From: Morinoia aosen
Taxonomy: Eukaryota; Arthropoda; Malacostraca; Amphipoda; Talitridae
Reading direction: 5' to 3'
DNA: 64,000 nucleotides
Assembly: GCA_030386875.1 (NCBI GenBank)
Contig: CM059566.1
Location: forward strand, 39,840,068-39,904,067
This document shows, piece by piece, positions 44,785 to 57,261 of this stretch. Below the pieces are notes generated by a model that worked only from the letters and a program-made list of their open reading frames with translations, searched no databases and was not told the DNA's origin. Position 1 is the first letter of the stretch. Each line of letters starts with the position of its first letter. The position numbers were made by a program, and so were the translations under genes.

Positions 44785-46159
44785 ATTGTGTGTATTATCT
44801 AAACAGTGGTTAGTGTATTATCTAGGTACCTGTAGAAAATTTCAATTACGATTCCCAATACTCTGCAATAAGGAGATTGTTTTATATCTAAAAATATTGA
44901 AGAGTTATTGCTATGATGCTCAAAAAGTTTCCGATGCTTTTTCTGGCGCCTAAAATACTTGAAACATTTCTCAATTTGACATTTACGTAAGCAATAGTAA
45001 GTTGTAAAACCATCAGGAGAATCCACGCACACAGATTACAAGAAAAATGTTCACGTAAATTCAATTTCAACATCGAAATCTGTTATGGAATGCAAAATAT
45101 ACCTTATTTGAACTATGAATAAACATGCCTCAAAAATTACTTTTCAACATAAACAGCCTCAGTAAAATTCTATCAATTCACGGTGGAGAATACGAGCGCC
45201 GCGAAGTTACCAGGGCGTGCATAGTTAGGAGTTAAGTGGTATCGAAACTAAACAAAATTGCCGTGAATAAAGTGCACCATATTTCCCCTCTAAAGTACTT
45301 ATAAATTCCCACGTTGACGGAAAATGTGGCACGCTCCGCTCCATGCTAGAAACTCGGAATAAAAATTAACCTTACCAGGAAGGATCGTTAGAACCCGCGT
45401 GAGACAACAAATACTCAGGAGACTACCGTGCCTGCAACACACCTCGCTTGAAGGAAGCGATAGAGGAAGACTAAGTTCCGGCAGCTCGGGGAGTTTTAAT
45501 GCCCTGTCTAAATAAATGATAACGTAAGCCTGGTAATGTAGTAAGCAGGCGCAGGATACATCAAGGCTTAGCTTGCTATTACGGAGGCCGGGCAGGGAAG
45601 GCTAGAGCGGCCTCCCCAAGGCACCACTAAATTGAGGCTTCTTTTACATACATGAGATGCTGGCGAAAAAGCGCCACATTTGTTATCACATTACGCCTTT
45701 TCTTGGAGCGCTAAAGGGTCCGGCCCTAAAAGGATAAACTATTCTGCTTAATTGCGTGTGGTTCTCACACACATACACACGAGGTGCTTGCTCTTGAGCT
45801 GTGGGGCGAGTGAATTATGGAGATATCGTGTGATGTGATAATAGATGGTGATGTTCAGTGGGGAATGAGAGGCTGTATGAAAATACGTTGCATGTCTAAA
45901 GAAAATATAATGTGGACTTTATGGCTTCCTTGAATATGAGGATGAACACGTGGGATTTCTCGCATAATATTCTGGTTGCATGAGAAAAATGGCGAAGAGA
46001 AAATCGCAATGCATTCTTGAAATCGTTCTACACTCAAAAGACCTTAAAAATTTCGAAACCGTCTTCAACACATGCAGCGTGTTGAATTCTGCTTAAAGTA
46101 AATAGGAAACGTTTTCGGGGAAGGAGGATAATACAAGCTACCGTCACCTTATTAGTGTG
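44785..46159. other. No gene seen
   Basis: Noncoding. 45180-45740 is GC-balanced and repeat-free, unlike most of the window. Confidence 0.4.
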
Positions 46160-46555
46160 AGATTAAATCTGAAGTTACTTTGAGCTCCCCTCTTGAATGA
46201 CTGCGAAAGTGTTCCAAGAAAGAAGACACTATTTGGTTTATAAGGAACTATGAAACAGAGAATTTATGAACGAGGGGTAACCCTATCTCTACGCATAGAA
46301 ACAAGAAGATCTAAAAACTTACGAAACAAGAAAAAAGCAGGAGAAGAAAATATCAGATGCTGAAAAAAGTAGGAGAAGAAAGCATCAGATGCTGAAAAAG
46401 ACGGCAGAGAACCGAACGAAATATTGTCTTCAACAAAATATTAACAATGTTATTTCAACAAACAAGGGATATCAAACCTTCAGCTTTGGACTATAGATCT
46501 AATGCCTGGGAGCGCTAATTCCCATAGAGACAATATTTGCATCCCAACAAGGGTG
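46160..46555 (-). mobile_element. R365 repeat, near full length with internal duplication
   Basis: Family blocks from CTCCCCTCTTGAATGACTGC to CTGGGAGCGCTAATTCCCAT are present. The segment AGTAGGAGAAGAAAGCATCA repeats a neighbouring AGCAGGAGAAGAAAATATCA, lengthening the copy. The head hairpins are decayed. Confidence 0.82.
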
Positions 46556-47154
46556 CAAATTGGAAAACAAATCCAAACAAAACTGTAGTGACATAAAATT
46601 AACAGCAATTCGTTGTAACCTACGATTCAAAAACTGAACGAAACAAGAAAATCATTTAAAACAAAAAAAAAATATTATTCCAAACCGAAACAAGGAGCGA
46701 GAAGGCAGCCAAAAAGCAACAGAAGCCGGCGCCCCATAAACCAAACAAGAAAATAATTTGAGAAAATATAAAAATTAATACCTAACCGAAACTGGAAGCG
46801 AAAGGCAGCCAATAAGCCAGAGAAACAGGAGAACAGCTAGAAGGGGTCGGGGCCGAGAGCGAACCGTGCCCTCAGATCGGAAAACCAGTCAACGGAGACA
46901 TAAATCTATCGATTCCAAATTGATACGAAATTCCTGCGAGTGATGAATGGTCGCAGAGGCAGGAATAAAATCCGAAAGGTCAAAACAGAACCCAAACGAA
47001 GTTCCGCGAGCGCCATTAGCATAACAAACAAGCTGAGCAGCGATTTATTCCTTGACGCTCACTTCGTATCGTAGAGAGTGAAAAATGATCGCCTCCGTCA
47101 GATTAAAGCAGAGAGTAATGGTGCCCTCCCAAAGTGGTATTGATTAGAACTGAA
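46556..47154. other. No gene seen
   Basis: Noncoding, with a loose duplication of AAACCAAACAAGAAAATAAT-like sequence near 46640-46800. Confidence 0.4.
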
Positions 47155-47670
47155 CGCGGGGGAATGGTATTATTACGAAAGATGTGGTATCAAACATGGC
47201 TTTTGATCTGGTTATTGTGAGATGTGGTATCCAACACCGCTTTTGATCTGGTTATTATGAGAGATGTGGTATCTAACACGGTTTTTGAACTGTTTTTTTA
47301 CAAAATATGTGGTATCAAACTACACTTTTGATCTGGTTATTATGAGAGAAGTGGTATCCAATACGGTTTTTGATCTGGTTATTATGAGAGAAGTGGTATC
47401 CAATACGGTTTTTGATCTGGTTATTATGAGAGAAGTGGTATCCAACACAGTTTTTGATCTGGTTATTATGAGAGAAGTGGTATCCAACACAGTTTTTGAT
47501 CTGGTTATTATGAGAGAAATGGTATCCAAAATTTATTGAGTGGGTTGTCGGAAAATAACTGGTTGCCAATATCGTTAATGATTTTGATAATGCGTGAGAA
47601 GTAGTATCCAAGGCGGTTATTGATCATGTCACAATGAGACAAACGGCAAGCAATACCATTATCGTGTTAT
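47155..47670. repeat. Minisatellite, 42 bp, about 10 copies
   Basis: Unit GAGAGAAGTGGTATCCAACA, then CAGTTTTTGATCTGGTTATTAT. The central five copies are nearly identical, and the outer copies are increasingly diverged. Confidence 0.95.
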
Positions 47671-47790
47671 AAGAGAAATGATATCGAACAGTGTAGTTGG
47701 CCAGGTTGAACAAATAAATGGACGATATTACGTGAAAGAATGCTGACATTTGCTGTGGTAGAGATGCTCGGGTTATTCCCAGTGATTTCA

Positions 47791-47905
47791 ATTAGATAAG
47801 TTAGTTCAAGCGTCCCGTATCGCAACAAAGGTGTTCCAGAAACCGGAAGGAGTAAGCACCTATATACATAGTATGGAGTCAAAAGGATGGGAACCTATGT
47901 AAACT
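47791..47905 (-). mobile_element. R365 repeat, truncated copy
   Basis: Tail side only: TTAGTTCAAGCGTCCCGTAT, CGCAACAAAGGTGTTCCAG, CATAGTATGGAGTCAAAAGG. Confidence 0.72.
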
Positions 47906-48559
47906 ACGTCTTTTCATGCAAGACTCTCTGCGCGTACGAACCGTAAATTAAAAAGTTAAAAAATTTTAAGTAGGAGACACTTGAACAAAATAACAACTTT
48001 AATAACGTATATGAACAAAAATTTATGACTTTAAACAGAAACACGCATTAAAAAACCATAGCAGGCCCGTCACCACGAATAAAAAGCAGCGAAATGAGCC
48101 TAAAACCAACAAGGAAAATAACAAATTTTTCCATTTCCGTACTCACAAAAAACAAATAATATTTAAAATCTGAGAGCCCCACGTCACCACGAGTTGAAAA
48201 GCATAGCTTAGAACTTATAAACTACGCGAGAAAAGATACATTTCCTCTTCCCTACTCACAAAGGAACTTCAATAATATAAAATCCGAGACCCTCATTTCA
48301 CCAGGAGTAAAAACAACAAATTAAACCTAGAAATGAAAAAATACGCATTTCCACTTCCGTACTCACAACAAAGTACATCAATAATACATAGCACGAAGCA
48401 CCACCACCATTACCCAATAACATCCACGAGGCCCATCTCCGCACGCACTATACACGGGAGTTCGCACCATAGAGCGTCGAGTAACATGTCTAATGAACAA
48501 CGGCCATTTGATGCTCCTTATTTCGCCTCTTCCTTAATTGGATTGCGAGGAGCGGGCTG
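47906..48559. other. No gene seen
   Basis: Noncoding. A decayed repeat with ACTCACAAA and AATATAAAATC/AATATTTAAAATC motifs (period about 110) spans 47990-48390. Confidence 0.4.
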
Positions 48560-48599
48560 CAGCTCCGTCATTCTGTATTGTGAGACCTCCAATGGAGTT

Positions 48600-48800
48600 A
48601 CCCAGGTTTCCAATGGAGTAAATTATGGGGGTTATCTTCACGGTGGAAATTATGAAGGTTATCTCCATGTTGGAAATTATGGAAATCTGGTTATCTCTAC
48701 ACGGGAAATTATGGGAACCTGGTTATCTCTGCGCCACAAATTATGGAAATCTGGTTATCTCTACACGGGAAACTATCGTGGTCATCTAAGCGTGAAAAAT
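48600..48800. repeat. Irregular tandem repeat, about 24-48 bp
   Basis: Copies of GGAAATTATGGAAATCTGGT and TATCTCTACACGG in changing order. It leads directly into the 31-bp array. Confidence 0.8.
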
Positions 48801-48841
48801 CATGAAAATTACCTAAGAGCAGAAAATAATCTTCCAGTAGG

Positions 48842-49812
48842 TGTGTGGACCAGTCAAATCCAGCCCAGCACACACCTGGACCAGCCAAATCCAGCCCAGC
48901 ATACACCTGGACCAGTCAAATCCAGCCCAACACACACCTGGACCAGTCAAATCCAGCCCAGCACACACCTGGACCAGTCAAATCCAGCCCAGCACACACC
49001 TGGACCAGTCAAATCCAGCCCAGCACACACCTGGACCAGTCAAATCCAGCCCAGCACACACCTGGACCAGCCAAATCCAGCCCAGCACACACCTGGACCA
49101 GCCAAATCCAGCCCAGCACACACCTGGACCAGTCAAATCCAGCCCAACACACACCTGGACCAGTCAAATCCAGCCCAGCACACACCTGGACCAGCCAAAT
49201 CCAGCCCAGCACACACCTGGACCCGTCAAATCCAGCCCAGCACACACCTGGACCAGTCAAATCCAGCCCAGAACACACCTGGACCAGTCAAATCCAGCCC
49301 AACACTCACCTAGACCAGTCAAATCCAGCCCAGCACACACCTGGACCAGTCAAATCCAGCCCAGCACACACATGGACCAGTCAAATCCAGCCCAGCACAC
49401 ACCTGGACCAGTCAAATCCAGCCCAACACACACCTGGACCAGTCAAATTCAGCCCAGCACACACCTGGACCAGTCAAATCCAGCCCAACACACACCTGGA
49501 CCAGTCAAATCCAGCCCAGCACACACCTGGACCAGTCAAATCCAGCCCAGCACACACCTGGACCAGTTAAATCCAGCCCAACACACACCTGGACCAGTCA
49601 AATCCAGCCCAACACACACCTGGACCAGTCAAATCCAGCCCAGCACACACCTGGACCAGTCAAATCCAGCCCAGCACACACCTGGACCAGTCAAATCCAG
49701 CCCAACACACACCTGGACCAGTCAAATCCAGCCCAGCACACACCTGGACCAGTCAAATCCAGCCCAGCACACACCTGGACCAGTCAAATCCAGCCCAACA
49801 CACGTCTGGGCC
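48842..49812. repeat. Minisatellite, 31 bp, about 31 copies
   Basis: Unit CACACACCTGGACCAGTCAA plus ATCCAGCCCAG. Since 31 is not a multiple of three and no frame has a stop, all three + frames stay open for hundreds of codons (up to 335), cycling with a 31-residue period. Variation is limited to a few sites (CAGC/CAAC, AGTC/AGCC). Confidence 0.97.
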
Positions 49813-49974
49813 GGCTCAGCACCCAGCAATAAATACAGAGGCCACTAATCACAGCGGCAGGAGCGATAGCTTATCGCCCGATGCAGCGACCGCGCCTAAT
49901 GCCTCGCTTTTTGACTGGTGGTCCGCGCCGTGTGCACCTGTTGCTTGGTCGTGGTGCGTGCGCCCTGGTGTGGT

Positions 49975-50528
49975 GCTGCACCGTGTCCTCACCAAGTCCA
50001 TACTACACCGTGTCCTCACCATGTCCATACTGCACCGTGTCCTCTCCAAGTCCATACTGCACCGTGTCCTCACCAAGTCCATACTGCACCGTGTCCTCAC
50101 CAAGTCCATATTGCACCGTGTCCTCTCCAAGTCCATACTGCACCGTGTCCTCACCAAGTCCATACTGCACCGTGTCCTCACCAAGACCATATTGCACCGT
50201 GTCCTCACCAAGACCATACTGCATTGTGTCCTCACCAAGTCCATACTACACTGTGTCCTCACCATGTCCATACTGCACCGTGTCCTCTCCAAGTCCATAC
50301 TGCACCGTGTCCTCACCATGTCCATACTGCACCGTGTCCTCACCAAGTCCATACTGCATTGTGTCCTCACCAAGTCCATACTGCATTGTCTCCTCACAAG
50401 TCCATACTGCACCGTGTCCTCACCAAGTCCATACTGCACCGTGTCCTCACAAGTCCACACTGCACCGTGTCCTCACCAAGTCCATACTGCACCGTGTCCT
50501 CACCAAGTCCATACTGCACCGTGCACGC
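49975..50528. repeat. Minisatellite, 27 bp, about 20 copies
   Basis: Unit CCGTGTCCTCACCAAGTCCA plus TACTGCA. Stop-free in most frames of both strands. A few units are 26 bp (CACAAGTCC), shifting frame. Confidence 0.96.
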
Positions 50529-50799
50529 CCGTTGCTAGGTCATGGTGAGTGCACCCTGAATTTGAGCTGTCGGTGGCACGGAGGTCCAGTAGCAGTGCAC
50601 TGTGCACAGTGCAGTTAAGTAGCACTGCTCTGCAGGGGTCAGAGGTGGCGGTCTAGCAGCAGTGCAGTGTATAGCAGGATATAGCAACACAAGGCATTTT
50701 AGCACAATGTAGAGGAGCACAGTGCAGGGTAATGCAGTGCGAGACGAAAGTTTGCTGAACAAGTCACATCAGAGCAGATTGGCGAGCAATATAAAGTTG

Positions 50800-51240
50800 T
50801 GCAAGGCAGCACAGAGCAGTACAGGGCAGCACAGGGCAGCACAGAGCAGCACAGGGCAGCACAGGGCAGCACAGGGCCACACAGGGCCACACAGGGCCAC
50901 ACAGGGCCACACAGGGCAGCACAGGGCAGCACAGAGCAGCACAGAGCAGCACAGAGCAGCACAGAGCAGCACAGAGCAGCACAGAGCAGCACAGGGCAGC
51001 ACAGGGCAGCACAGGGCAGCACAGGGCCACACAGGGCCACACAGGGCCACACAGGGCCACACAGGGCAGCACAGGGCAGCACAGAGCAGCACAGAGCAGC
51101 ACAGAGCAGCACAGAGCAGCACAGAGCAGCACAGAGCAGCACAGGGCAGCACAGGGCAGCACAGGGCCGCACAGGGCAGTACAGGGCAGTGCAGGGCCGC
51201 ACCGGGCAGCACAGGGCAGTACCACAGCAGTCCACAGCAG
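50800..51240. repeat. Decamer array with 150-bp higher-order structure
   Basis: About 43 copies of a 10-bp unit in three types: ACAGGGCAGC, ACAGAGCAGC and ACAGGGCCAC. The order (four ACAGGGCCAC, two ACAGGGCAGC, six ACAGAGCAGC, three ACAGGGCAGC) occurs twice, 150 bp apart (50881 and 51031). Confidence 0.95.
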
Positions 51241-53767
51241 TCCACCGAGCAGCACAAGCACTGCCCCAACACGACACAGGAGGCACGGCAAAGGTCGCGC
51301 TACACATCACGAGCCACGACCGCCTCCCTTCAATGGGCTCACAAAGGCACCCCAAACTTAACAGGACTCACTTGAGACCGTCATCACCACAGCCCGTAGC
51401 TCTGCAAGCGCATCACGACTAGCATTTGTAAACATCACACGATCTCCGATTTATTGCGTGGTCCGTAAATATATCTCCGATTTAGTACGTGGTCGGTAAA
51501 TATATGTAATTCCTAAGATTCCGCTCAATGCTGTCCACTCTCAGCCATTTTGTCTGCTTTTTTGAGGTTTATGCTATCTAGATTGGGTGTTTTGGGGCCT
51601 TTAAAATTTTACTGTAGGGTTGCAAAAAGCTATGGAAGATATTTATGTTAATTGCAAAACAACAGTGATTGCTGTATCAATATCTGCACAGCATATGTCA
51701 AAAGTGCGTGGAATAAACAGAAAAGCGTTATTGGTATGCAAAAAAACATTTAAGGTTCAGCGATCGCAGAAAACACGAATTATTGAATAAATTCAGCAAC
51801 TACTGACGATGGGTATAGTCAAACCTTAGTAGGCTGAATTTCTCTTACCCTTCTAACTTTAAGAAAAGGTTAGTGGAAATTTTCCAAGCGTCATTGTCAT
51901 TGACATGACGACATCTCCACTCGCACTTCGTTTTTGTCTCGCAGGTCCTTCTGATTCGGCCAGTGCAGGGCAGGAATACGTGTTTTCAAACATTGATAAT
52001 TACCATTTTTGTAATCTAATCAAGCGCGCAATAGTAAGTCTCCATAGAACGAGAGCAATTTACTTCCTTTTTATCCCTCCTGCATAATGTTTATCGAATA
52101 GAGTAATAATTATAAAAAACTACAAAAGCTTAATATTCACATCTACTTCTTGTTCTTCCCAGCTCGTGTTCGAGAGATCAGCGCAGAATAGGAGGGTGGG
52201 TGCAGAAGTTCTTGCAGTTTTGAATAGAATTTTTCCTTCCTGATTCGTCGATTGTTCAGAAAAGCACGTTTCATCAAATAAAACTTCGCAAGCACATCCC
52301 GATACTCTGAAGGGAACATCAACATGCAGGCAGTGCTACAGAGCCGAGAGAGTCATAACAAGAAGCGGCCAGCCGAACGCACGGTGAATGCGTTCACAAT
52401 AACGAGCTGTAACTTGAACAACAGCAATGCACAAAGGACCCCATGATAACCTCTACTAAAACAGCAAAATTTTGAGAAATAACAAACTAGATTATGAGCG
52501 AGTGCAAAGCCCATGAAGTGGGCTAATTCACGTGAAGAATTGTGAGCATTGCCGTCCAAAAAGTAAGAAATACCTGTGATATCTTCCCTAATACTACCCA
52601 AAGTGTGTTTATTTATTTATACGTTTGTTTGGTGTCCGCTCCTTCCGTTTCTCTGTGACGCTCATAAGGATGCTTCTTAATTAATGACCGTATCTGCGAT
52701 ACAAGGTTCCCCAGTGCACAAGTACAAGAATATTTTAATCGCGGGTACTTGTTTGTCATCCACAAGTGGAAGATAATATTCAAGGAAAATATTGAATCGG
52801 GTCATTTTTGATGGGCCGTGTACGCTAGTTATTATTGTAATATTCAAGACTGAAACTTCTGTTTCTGTTCAGTATAGGGATTATCACTGGTACTTCAATA
52901 AAGTCCAAGTTCCAGTGGCAACACCGGGGTGCAAAATTTGGACATCTTGGTTGGCACAGCTCACCGCGCTGTCAAAAGGCACACATCGATGACACAAAAA
53001 GCTGAAATCGAAAATAAAGAATACAGTAAGTAGACACTTGTCCAACAAGCAAGAAGTCGGTTGTACGGCACATCATCCTACCCACGAGAGAGAAAGAGAG
53101 GTTACGAATGAGAGATGAGGCCTACCTAATTACAAATCTAAACCCACAACAGACTCTTGAAACAAAGGCTGCGGATCCTGTGGTGTGTGGCTAAGGTTAC
53201 CACTGAGGAGCGCTAGTTACCCAAAGTGCACAGACGAGGACGGAAACAATCAACAAGTACATTGTTGATAACTCTCTAAAAAAAAGCTATAAGTGTATTT
53301 TACAGTGTACTTCTACAGAATTCTTTTTCTTAGCATGTGTAGTAAAGGTGAGCGTAGCTCAGGCATCACACGCATCTCTGAAGAGCTCTCCTGAGATGCG
53401 CTGGTGGACAATCCTACAGTCCTCTTCAGCGCATGAGGACTGCACGACAATAACAGAATAACGCGAATTATAATTCAAATTCGACAGCACGTGACGCTGC
53501 ATCGTACACAAAAAAACAGTTGATTTCCAATAAAGATGGTACAAAAAAGGTGGCAAATCATTAGCTTTTAAAATATATTTAAGTAAATACACTTAAATGA
53601 TACACACAATGCGCGGAGAACGGGCCAATGCGCGGGGAACGCCAATTAGGCCAATGCGCGGGGAATGTATTAAAGTCACTAAATATAATCGAGGTCAAAT
53701 GGGTCTTCTGATCTTTTATAACGAATTACACTCGTTGCCACCATTATAAGCCCATTTGCTATATAGC
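51241..53767. other. No gene seen
   Basis: Noncoding. 53625-53665 has three short copies of CCAATGCGCGGGGAA. A weak R365-like trace (GGCCTACCTAATTACAAATC, GAGGAGCGCTAGTTACCC) is at 53130-53225 but too diverged to call. Confidence 0.4.
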
Positions 53768-53792
53768 GGGTTCATCGCCAGAGCCGATGAAC
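53768..53792. other. Hairpin related to that at 29286
   Basis: GGGTTCATCG and CGATGAACCC form a 10-bp stem around CCAGAGC minus one base pair. Opposite orientation to the 29286 copy. Confidence 0.7.
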
Positions 53793-53861
53793 CCTAAGAA
53801 AGAAGCACCAATACTTGTGATCTCGCTCAGTCAACCTCCCACGTTGATGTCACAGCAAGGC

Positions 53862-54195
53862 GGCACAAACACCGCAACAGAGAGGCACAAACACAGCAAA
53901 AAGGAGGCACAAACACATCAAGAAGGAGGCACAAACACATCAAGAAGGAGACACAAACACAGCAAGAAGGAGACACAAACACATCAAGGAGACACAAACA
54001 CATCAAGAAGGAGACACAAACACATCAAGAAGGAGACACAAACCCAGCAAGAATGAGACACAAACACACCAAGAAGGAGACACAAACACACCATGAAGGA
54101 GACACAAACACATCAAGATGGAGACACAAACACACCAAGAAGGAGTCACAAACGCCGCAACAGACAGACACAAACACCGCAACAGAGAGGCACAA
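53862..54195. repeat. Minisatellite, 22 bp, about 15 copies
   Basis: Unit AAGAAGGAGACACAAACACA plus TC, with CGCAACAGAGAGGCACAAAC variants at both ends. Confidence 0.93.
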
Positions 54196-54384
54196 TCACA
54201 GCAAGGAGGAGGCAGCGACTGCAACACATCACAGTCTCACACACACACATGACAAAACAGACAGTCACGCACGCCACACGTCCAGCAGACATGCGGTGTA
54301 GAAGCGGCCCGAAAGATTCACCACGAATGCCTGTGTTAAGGCCGCGCGCTGGGCAGAGCTATGCGACTGAGAGCTCTTCTTCGG

Positions 54385-54620
54385 CCACAACGGGCACTAA
54401 CGGTGCCAAGCCAATGCCACAACTGATACAAACGGTGCCACATCGAGCAAAAATGGTGCAACAACGGGCACAAACGATGCCACTCCAACGCCACAACGAG
54501 AACAAACGGTACCCCACCAACACCATAACGGGCACAAACGGTACCACACCAACACCATAACGGGCACAAGCAGTGCCACTAGGGGCACAAACAGTGCCAC
54601 AACACCACAACGCACACAAG
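54385..54620. repeat. Irregular minisatellite, 18-39 bp
   Basis: Copies of GGCACAAACGGTACCACACC and AACACCATAAC in mixed order, more degenerate at the edges. Confidence 0.85.
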
Positions 54621-54744
54621 CGTGAGCACAAGCAACACACGGCCGGAACCAGACGCAACACCGCCCCATGACGCCACACAAAAAATCCCGACCGCCACAA
54701 CGGCACACAGCCGCCGCGGCGGGCGGCCTGTCGGGTGCAAGGTC

Positions 54745-55000
54745 ACTGGCGTGTGTGAGTGTGTTTGTGTGTGTGTATGTGTGTGTTTGCAGTGTACGAG
54801 TGCATGCGTTTGTGGGTGTATGCAGTATGTGGACTGTAAAGGCAGTGTGTGCGTGTATACAATGAATGTGTGGTCACATTGGGGGTGTACAGTGTGTGTA
54901 TGTGTAGTGTGTGTGTGCTGTGTCTGGGTCGGATATGCCGTGTGTGTGCCTACAATAGATGTGTGGACGCAGTTTGTGGATGTGCAGTTTGTCGTGTGTG
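54745..55000. repeat. GT-rich simple sequence
   Basis: TGTGTGTGTGTG interspersed with GTGTATGC-like words, on and off over 250 bp. Confidence 0.85.
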
Positions 55001-55242
55001 TAAAATAACCAGTCTTTCCACCAACAAACAAATACGTGCACTTTTGGACACGAATACGTATATGAATGCTAGGTAACACGAAGTCATGAACGAAAATCAG
55101 GAAATTAACTACTCTGAACGAAATGTACCGAAAACATTCAACGCTCTGAATGAACCCACATTCTAATGAAACCCACGCTTGAAATATGCGCCTCAAGATC
55201 ACAACGAAGCGAACGAACCCAGTGGCAAAGCCGAACTCAGAT

Positions 55243-55503
55243 GATTGTAGAAGAAACAAGGTTGGGTCAAACCATTATTTTTTCGTCGACCGTGTGGCAA
55301 TGTTGACGTCACGGCAACGAACCAATAGCAGTGCTCGTATTGCACCTGGCAACACCGCTAGCCACAAGTCTGGCACCACTATTGGCCTAACGACATTGTC
55401 GCAATGGTGACGTCATAAAGGTTGTTTGAAATAAAGCCATTCTACTGGTCAGCCGAGTTGTATTTTCCCATAGAAATGACCCTACCTTGTTTCCTCTACC
55501 GTG
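55243..55503 (-). mobile_element. hAT-type MITE, 261 bp, second copy
   Basis: Same family as 18239-18509 but inverted. The right end reads CACGGTAGAGGAAACAAGG on the - strand, followed by TAGGGTCATTTCTATGG. The other end has mutated from CACGG. ACTCAGAT (55235-55242) and ACTCAGAC (55504-55511) are an 8-bp target duplication with one change. Inside, GGCTTTATTTCAAACAA, CCAATAGT/CGTTGCCGTGACGTCA blocks align with the first copy. Confidence 0.87.
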
Positions 55504-55511
55504 ACTCAGAC

Positions 55512-57089
55512 CGAGCCTAAGACCAAAATGTGCAGCGAGCGTCCAAAAAACAAAATTCCGAGGCCGTATCACGACTACGACCGAGCAGCCCAAAGCAGGC
55601 GGCGGTTTCGGAGGCGCAGATTGCTCAGCGCGCAATACAATCTGTTTAAATATGCACGTCCGGACTCACGGTCTCATTGGCTGTCGGTTCGAGCTCATAA
55701 TAGTGTATCCAAAATCGGGAAACCTAATTGGACTCAACTCCGTTAATTAATGTTTGATAATGAGGCCCACGAACCGAGCTTGTTAATTAGACATCAGTAG
55801 AGGGAAAGCCGCTAGGTTCTCCCTCTGAATTTGGCCGTTATATGTCGTCGTGTGTACTGTCAGCGAAATATTTCTACTAATAATTAATCTGAACAAATAC
55901 AACACAATGAAATAGAGACTGCCTTTTCAAGTACTGAATTAAAATAAGCAACCAATAACGAGGGCTGTTATTGAATGAAGAAGATACCGCAAAAAATGTC
56001 GAATATGGTTTATAACTGCTATTCGTATTCGTCTTCAAGCAACTTCAGCATGATAAAATCGTGCATGTGAACCTCTAGATTCTAGAAGAAAATTTTGTTT
56101 ATCTAGAGTCTAGAAGAACAAAATTTTATTATAACGCGAACAAATATCAACAGCACAAAAAAATGTATAAATTGTTCACCTTTCAAACACCCGTTGAAAC
56201 TGATCATTCCTATGCGCAAGTTTACAGAAAACCGTGTCGCTAGGAAATAGACACTCGCCTTATGCTGATCTCTAAGGTACCCGGAGGGAGAGATAATTTA
56301 TCCGGAAATGCCGCTTATTTGTGATAAGAGTGAATGTCTCCTATCATGGTGTTTATGCGCCCCTTACGCAGTGATGTCACATTCTGAGGACAGTGGTCAT
56401 CTATCAACACTAAGTGATCAAATGTAGTCGTAGCGCGTTAATTTGAGTGTTCGTTTGTTTGTCTCTATCACGTCATGCTCTCAGTATTAGGTTCGTAAAT
56501 AGAGGGTGACTGAAACTGAAGGAACAGCGTACTGAAACTGAAACTTGAACAGCGTATCTATGATACAGGTTTCTCCACCCCGCGGGTACAGACACATGAT
56601 TTAAATTACTGATATTAGGATTTTTATATTTGTTCAATATCTGTATCCGAAAACTTAATACCAAGAAGATTCAAGCTTTCATCACATATACACAGTTCTC
56701 ATCCCACACTTCCTTTTCCAGCAAAGAAACACATAGAAATGTAATTACACGTTATTTGTCAAACAATATCAGATACCGTCAATTTTGAGGGAGCGTTTGT
56801 GCTTGTGCTAAAATAAAGGCTGCGTCTGTCCGTCCGTGTATTGGTGTACAACACACACAACACAAAGTAAACAATCAGGTAAACAACACACGAGCACAGA
56901 CACTGGGTAAGTCACGTAAGCACCCCACATGTAGATAGCCACGTACACTACACACACTATACAGAGATTCAGGTAAACAACACAACGTACCTTCAGGTAG
57001 CCAACACACGAACACAAATACTGGGTAGATATCTAGTCACGTGAACACCGCACAGCATGCAGAGTCTCGTACGCAACACACGTTGACAG
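55512..57089. other. No gene seen; one compact repeat-free stretch
   Basis: 55560-55830 is GC-balanced, repeat-free and has several TTAATTA-type homeodomain-like words. The rest is AT-rich noncoding sequence. Confidence 0.4.
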
Positions 57090-57150
57090 CCCAGTAGACA
57101 GGACACGGTAGACAGTAGACAGCCCAGTAGACAGGACACGGTAGACAGAG
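57080..57150. repeat. Short duplication, about 29 bp x 2
   Basis: ACAGCCCAGTAGACAGGACA then CGGTAGACAG occurs twice in a row. Confidence 0.8.
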
Positions 57151-57261
57151 GAGGAGAGTCGACAGTAGAGAGCCGTCACCACGACCGGCTACTGCGCCGC
57201 CGACCCGGCAAAACATATCACAAGCCGCAGGGTTGGCAGGCAACCAAGCCCGACACATATC

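Noticed and set aside
48333-49848. Pro/His/Ser-rich frames of 241-335 codons
   Set aside because: The 31-bp array keeps three frames open at once. The N-terminal non-repeat part of one frame has no recognisable domain.
49849-51422. Cys- or Gln-rich frames over the 27-bp and 10-bp arrays
   Set aside because: Shadows of minisatellites on both strands.
53130-53225. An additional R365 copy
   Set aside because: Only two short matches (GGCCTACCTAA and GGAGCGCTAGTTACCC) remain. Too diverged to call, though the orientation would agree with the others.
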